This document shows positions 61,523 to 64,000 of a stretch of DNA of 64,000 nt, in pieces (position 1 is the first letter of the stretch; every line of letters begins with the position of its first letter). A model generated the notes under the pieces. It made no database searches and had not been told where the DNA came from. It worked only from the letters and a program-made list of their open reading frames with translations. The DNA comes from [Flexibacter] sp. ATCC 35103 (GTDB lineage Bacteria; Bacteroidota; Bacteroidia; Flavobacteriales; Flavobacteriaceae), in the NCBI RefSeq assembly GCF_001975985.1, contig NZ_MTQF01000005.1:186001-250000 (forward strand). The letters run 5' to 3'. Position numbers and translations under genes: made by a program.

Positions 61523-62347
61523 TTATATTTTAAAAGTTATTACTGGTTTTACAGCGTGATTTACGAGTCCTTCACTAATGCTTCCGTTAAAAAAGTGAGC
61601 GAAACCAGTTCTTCCATGTGTGCACATTCCAATAATATCTGCATTTATGCTGTTTGAAAAGTTGATAATTCCTTTTTCTATATTAGTGTCGTTGTAAATG
61701 TGTGTTTTGTAGTTAGTAAGATTAAATTCGGCTGCAAATTCATTCATGGCTTTTTCTACTACATGCGTTGGTTTGAAGCTGTTTGGTGTGCATATTGTTA
61801 CTAAATGTATTTTTGATTCGAAGAGTTTAGTAAAATTTAAAAGTTTTTGAAAAGGTTTTTTTGATTCGTCTGAAAAGTCAGATGCGAAAACGATATTTGA
61901 TGTGTTAAAATTTGTAGCGTCTTTTTTAATCACTAAAACTGGAATTTCAGAGTTACGAACTACTTTTTCAGTATTAGAACCAATTAATAGTTCTTCGATT
62001 CCTGAAGAGCCGTGAGATCCCATTACGATTAAGTCAACATTGTAATCTTTGCTTACTTGCGAAATACCGTGGATTGGCTTGTCCATTTTTACAATTTCAG
62101 TCACTGGAATTCCGTCTAAATACGGTCGTGATGAAACTTCGTCCAGCATTTCATTTGCTTTTTTCATAAAAAGCATTGTTTCAGGAATGCTTGCCCCTCC
62201 CAGTACTGCATCGTTCATTTGGCTTGGTAGTTCAAGCATGTGTAAAACGATGATTTCGGAGCTATTTTTTTTAGCAATTTGAGCGGCGACTTTAAGAGCG
62301 TCTTCTGCGTGTTCAGAGAAATCAGTAGGTACTAGAATTAGTTTCAT
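61523..62347 (-). CDS. tandem-domain universal stress protein
   Basis: The 274-aa protein has two Usp domains (about 1-140 and 145-274). The ATP-binding pattern G-x2-G-x9-G-S/T is present in both (GSHGSSGIEELLIGSNTEKV and THGRTGFAHFFNGSISE), so both could bind nucleotide. It starts directly with MKLILVPTDFSEHAEDAL. It is monocistronic and divergent from rimP-nusA. Such proteins are induced under growth arrest; no further target is seen. Confidence 0.93.
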   Translation of the reverse strand: MKLILVPTDFSEHAEDALKVAAQIAKKNSSEIIVLHMLELPSQMNDAVLGGASIPETMLFMKKANEMLDEVSSRPYLDGIPVTEIVKMDKPIHGISQVSKDYNVDLIVMGSHGSSGIEELLIGSNTEKVVRNSEIPVLVIKKDATNFNTSNIVFASDFSDESKKPFQKLLNFTKLFESKIHLVTICTPNSFKPTHVVEKAMNEFAAEFNLTNYKTHIYNDTNIEKGIINFSNSINADIIGMCTHGRTGFAHFFNGSISEGLVNHAVKPVITFKI

Positions 62348-62430
62348 AATTTTTGGGTTAAATAATGTGAAATTCTTTTGTTTTAATGCTCTTATAAAGA
62401 TAAGAAATATTTTTAGAGCAATCTATTTAT

Positions 62431-62459
62431 TTTGATTTATAAAAAAAACACTATATTTG
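62431..62459 (+). promoter_or_regulatory. promoter of rimP-nusA
   Basis: TTTG (62431-62434), 17 bp, TATATTTG (62452-62459), about 63 bp before the rimP ATG. Confidence 0.75.
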
Positions 62460-62487
62460 CACCGTTATTTATTAAAATCTAAATAAT

Positions 62488-62513
62488 GAGGGGACTAAGT
62501 GTCCCCTCTTTTT
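62488..62513 (+). promoter_or_regulatory. terminator-like leader hairpin of rimP-nusA
   Basis: GAGGGGAC-TAAGT-GTCCCCTC followed by T5, entirely inside the leader between the promoter and the rimP ATG at 62522. It has the form of an intrinsic terminator and so is a candidate attenuator. Confidence 0.7.
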
Positions 62514-62521
62514 ATAAAATT

Positions 62522-62986
62522 ATGACATTTAAAGAAAAAGTAAACGGATTAATTACGGAGGCTCTTTTAGAAAAGCCATCAATCTTTTTGATTGATCTGG
62601 CTATTTCAGACTCTTTCAAAATTAGTGTAGGTTTAGATGGGGATAATGGAGTAGCGCTTCAGGATTGTATTGATGTAAGTCGTGCAATCGAAAATAATCT
62701 GGATCGTGAAGAACAGGATTTTTCGCTTGAAGTTGCATCGGTTGGAGTAGGATCACCATTGAAAATGACAAGGCAATACAAGAAAAATATTGGTAGAACA
62801 TTGATTGTTACTACAAATACTGAAAAAATTGAAGCAGAATTAGTGGAAGCTAACGATGTTTTTATAATTTTGTCTTGGGAAGCAAGAGAACCGAAAAAAG
62901 TAGGAAAAGGAAAAGAAACAGTTCAAAAAGAGCAACAAATACCTTATACAGAAATTAAAGAGGCAATTGTTACAGTAACATTTTAA
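62522..62986 (+). CDS. rimP: ribosome maturation factor RimP
   Basis: I choose the ATG at 62522 ([10 protein letters not shown], 155 aa) rather than 62486, which would start inside the leader hairpin. The protein shows the RimP stretches [52 protein letters not shown] and a C-terminal SH3-like barrel. It helps 30S assembly. It is followed after 13 bp by nusA, the usual order. Confidence 0.95.
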   Translation: MTFKEKVNGLITEALLEKPSIFLIDLAISDSFKISVGLDGDNGVALQDCIDVSRAIENNLDREEQDFSLEVASVGVGSPLKMTRQYKKNIGRTLIVTTNTEKIEAELVEANDVFIILSWEAREPKKVGKGKETVQKEQQIPYTEIKEAIVTVTF

Positions 62987-62999
62987 TTAAAGAATTCGC

Positions 63000-64000
63000 A
63001 TGGAAAATTTAGCATTAATCGATTCATTCTCAGAGTTTAAAGATAATAAACTTATTGATCGTGTAACGCTTATGGCAATTTTAGAGGACGTGTTTAGAAA
63101 TGCATTAAAGAAAAAATACGGTTCTGATGATAACTTCGATATTATTATTAATCCTGATAAAGGAGATATGGAAATATGGAGAAGAAGAGTAATTGTTGCT
63201 GATGAAGATCTTGATTTTGAGAACGAAGAAATTACGTTAACAGAAGCTAGAATGATCGAAGCGGATTTTGAAATTGGTGAAGAAGTTTCTGAAGAAGTTA
63301 AATTGATTGATTTAGGAAGAAGAGCTATTTTGGCATTGCGTCAAAACTTAATATCTAAAATTCACGAACACGATAATACAAATCTTTATAAACAATTTAA
63401 AGATATTATTGGTGATATTTATACTGCCGAAGTGCACCATGTTCGCCCAAGAGTTGTAATTTTGGTCGATGATGAAGGAAATGAAATTGTTCTTCCAAAA
63501 GAAAAACAAATTCCATCTGACTTTTTCCGTAAAGGAGATAACGTTCGCGGAATCATTGAAAGCGTTGAATTAAAAGGAAATAAACCTCAAATTATTATGT
63601 CAAGAACTTCTGAGAAGTTTTTAGAAAAATTATTTGAACAAGAAATCCCGGAAGTTTTTGACGGTTTGATTACAGTGAAAAATGTAGTTCGTATTCCTGG
63701 TGAAAAAGCAAAAGTAGCTGTAGATTCTTATGATGATAGAATTGATCCTGTTGGAGCTTGTGTTGGTATGAAAGGGTCTCGTATTCACGGAATTGTTCGT
63801 GAATTAGGAAACGAAAATATCGACGTAATCAACTATACAAGTAATATTCAGTTGTTTATTACAAGAGCATTAAGCCCTGCAAAAGTTTCTTCAATCAAAA
63901 TTGATGAAGAAAACAAAAGAGCTGAAGTATTCTTGAAATTAGAAGAAGTTTCTAAAGCAATTGGTAGAGGTGGTCATAATATAAAATTAGCGGGTCAGCT
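63000..64000 (+). CDS. nusA: transcription termination/antitermination protein NusA (cut by window end)
   Basis: ATG at 63000; 333 codons are inside the window and the frame runs off the end. The N-terminal RNA-polymerase-binding domain (LIDSFSEFKDNKLIDRVTLMAILEDVFRNALKKKYG), the S1 domain (GDIYTAEVHHVRPRVVILVDDEGNEIVLPKEKQ) and the first KH domain (VGACVGMKGSRIHGIVRELGNENIDVI) are present, and the second KH domain begins (KAIGRGGHNIKLA). It lies 13 bp behind rimP. Confidence 0.97.
   Translation, partial: MENLALIDSFSEFKDNKLIDRVTLMAILEDVFRNALKKKYGSDDNFDIIINPDKGDMEIWRRRVIVADEDLDFENEEITLTEARMIEADFEIGEEVSEEVKLIDLGRRAILALRQNLISKIHEHDNTNLYKQFKDIIGDIYTAEVHHVRPRVVILVDDEGNEIVLPKEKQIPSDFFRKGDNVRGIIESVELKGNKPQIIMSRTSEKFLEKLFEQEIPEVFDGLITVKNVVRIPGEKAKVAVDSYDDRIDPVGACVGMKGSRIHGIVRELGNENIDVINYTSNIQLFITRALSPAKVSSIKIDEENKRAEVFLKLEEVSKAIGRGGHNIKLAGQ

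Noticed and set aside
62486..62521. upstream ATG for rimP at 62486
   Set aside because: Translation from there would read through the leader hairpin; RimP homology starts at the ATG at 62522.

Overview
The window is a chromosomal segment of a Bacteroidota bacterium, almost certainly Flavobacteriaceae and most like the genus Flavobacterium. The evidence is the low GC content, the -7 promoter box TAnnTTTG (often with TTTG 17-22 bp upstream), weak Shine-Dalgarno signals, lipoproteins with acidic residues just after the lipid-bearing Cys, a TonB-dependent receptor, a bacterial geranylgeranylglyceryl phosphate synthase, DUF3127/DUF4301/DUF2723 genes, and many short palindromic intergenic repeats.

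Layout. 1-2 kb: a cut-off DUF3857/transglutaminase gene and a small unknown ORF. 2.2-7.3 kb: a Nudix-type regulator, a MmcQ/YjbR protein, then a minus-strand alkylation-repair cluster (Ada regulator/methyltransferase, hydrolase, 2OG-Fe(II) oxygenase, separate Ada-type zinc module, AlkB) and an SMR efflux pump. 7.5-10.1 kb: accessory genes (an AT-rich membrane protein with a helical-repeat domain, a WG-repeat-like protein, a Cys-rich small protein). 10.3-14 kb: ahcY, a phosphopantetheinyl transferase and a Crp/Fnr - membrane protein - truncated-haemoglobin unit with a perfect FNR-like operator. 14.1-18 kb: GGGP synthase, pnuC, a NadR-kinase/DUF4301 fusion and arfB. 18-20.4 kb: a TPP riboswitch driving a TonB-dependent receptor. 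20.4-26.4 kb: greA with a terminator-like leader, HIT protein, histidine kinase, flavin reductase, DUF3127, aat, MOSC. 26.4-33.7 kb: a complete thiamin operon (thiS-thiC-thiE-like-thiD-thiE-thiG-thiH-thiF) behind a second TPP riboswitch. 33.8-38.6 kb: tag, two lipoproteins, a queuosine-precursor transporter and an M3 peptidase. 39-42 kb: rplM-rpsI-rpsB-tsf. 42-48 kb: two ferritin-like proteins, a LacI regulator and polA. 48.2-52.7 kb: three small Lys/Ala-rich exported proteins around an OmpR-type two-component system, followed by an intact IS3-family element. 52.8-64 kb: phosphoesterase, thioredoxin-like protein lacking CxxC, polysaccharide deacetylase, a DUF2723 membrane glycosyltransferase-like protein, two tandem tRNA-Gln genes, AraC regulator, aldehyde dehydrogenase, universal stress protein, and rimP-nusA (cut by the window end).

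How the genes work together. Thiamin synthesis and probable thiamin uptake share TPP control. pnuC with the NadR-type kinase forms a nicotinamide-riboside salvage unit. The 3.4-6.7 kb genes plus tag form an alkylation-damage response. The most novel-looking unit is at 48-51 kb: two of the three small cationic exported-protein genes have their own promoter, with the same 18-bp direct-repeat operator at the same distance from the -7 box and homologous terminators, around an OmpR-type regulator and kinase. This suggests a dedicated envelope-stress regulon, analogous in layout to acid-shock Asr-type systems. The rest is mostly housekeeping.
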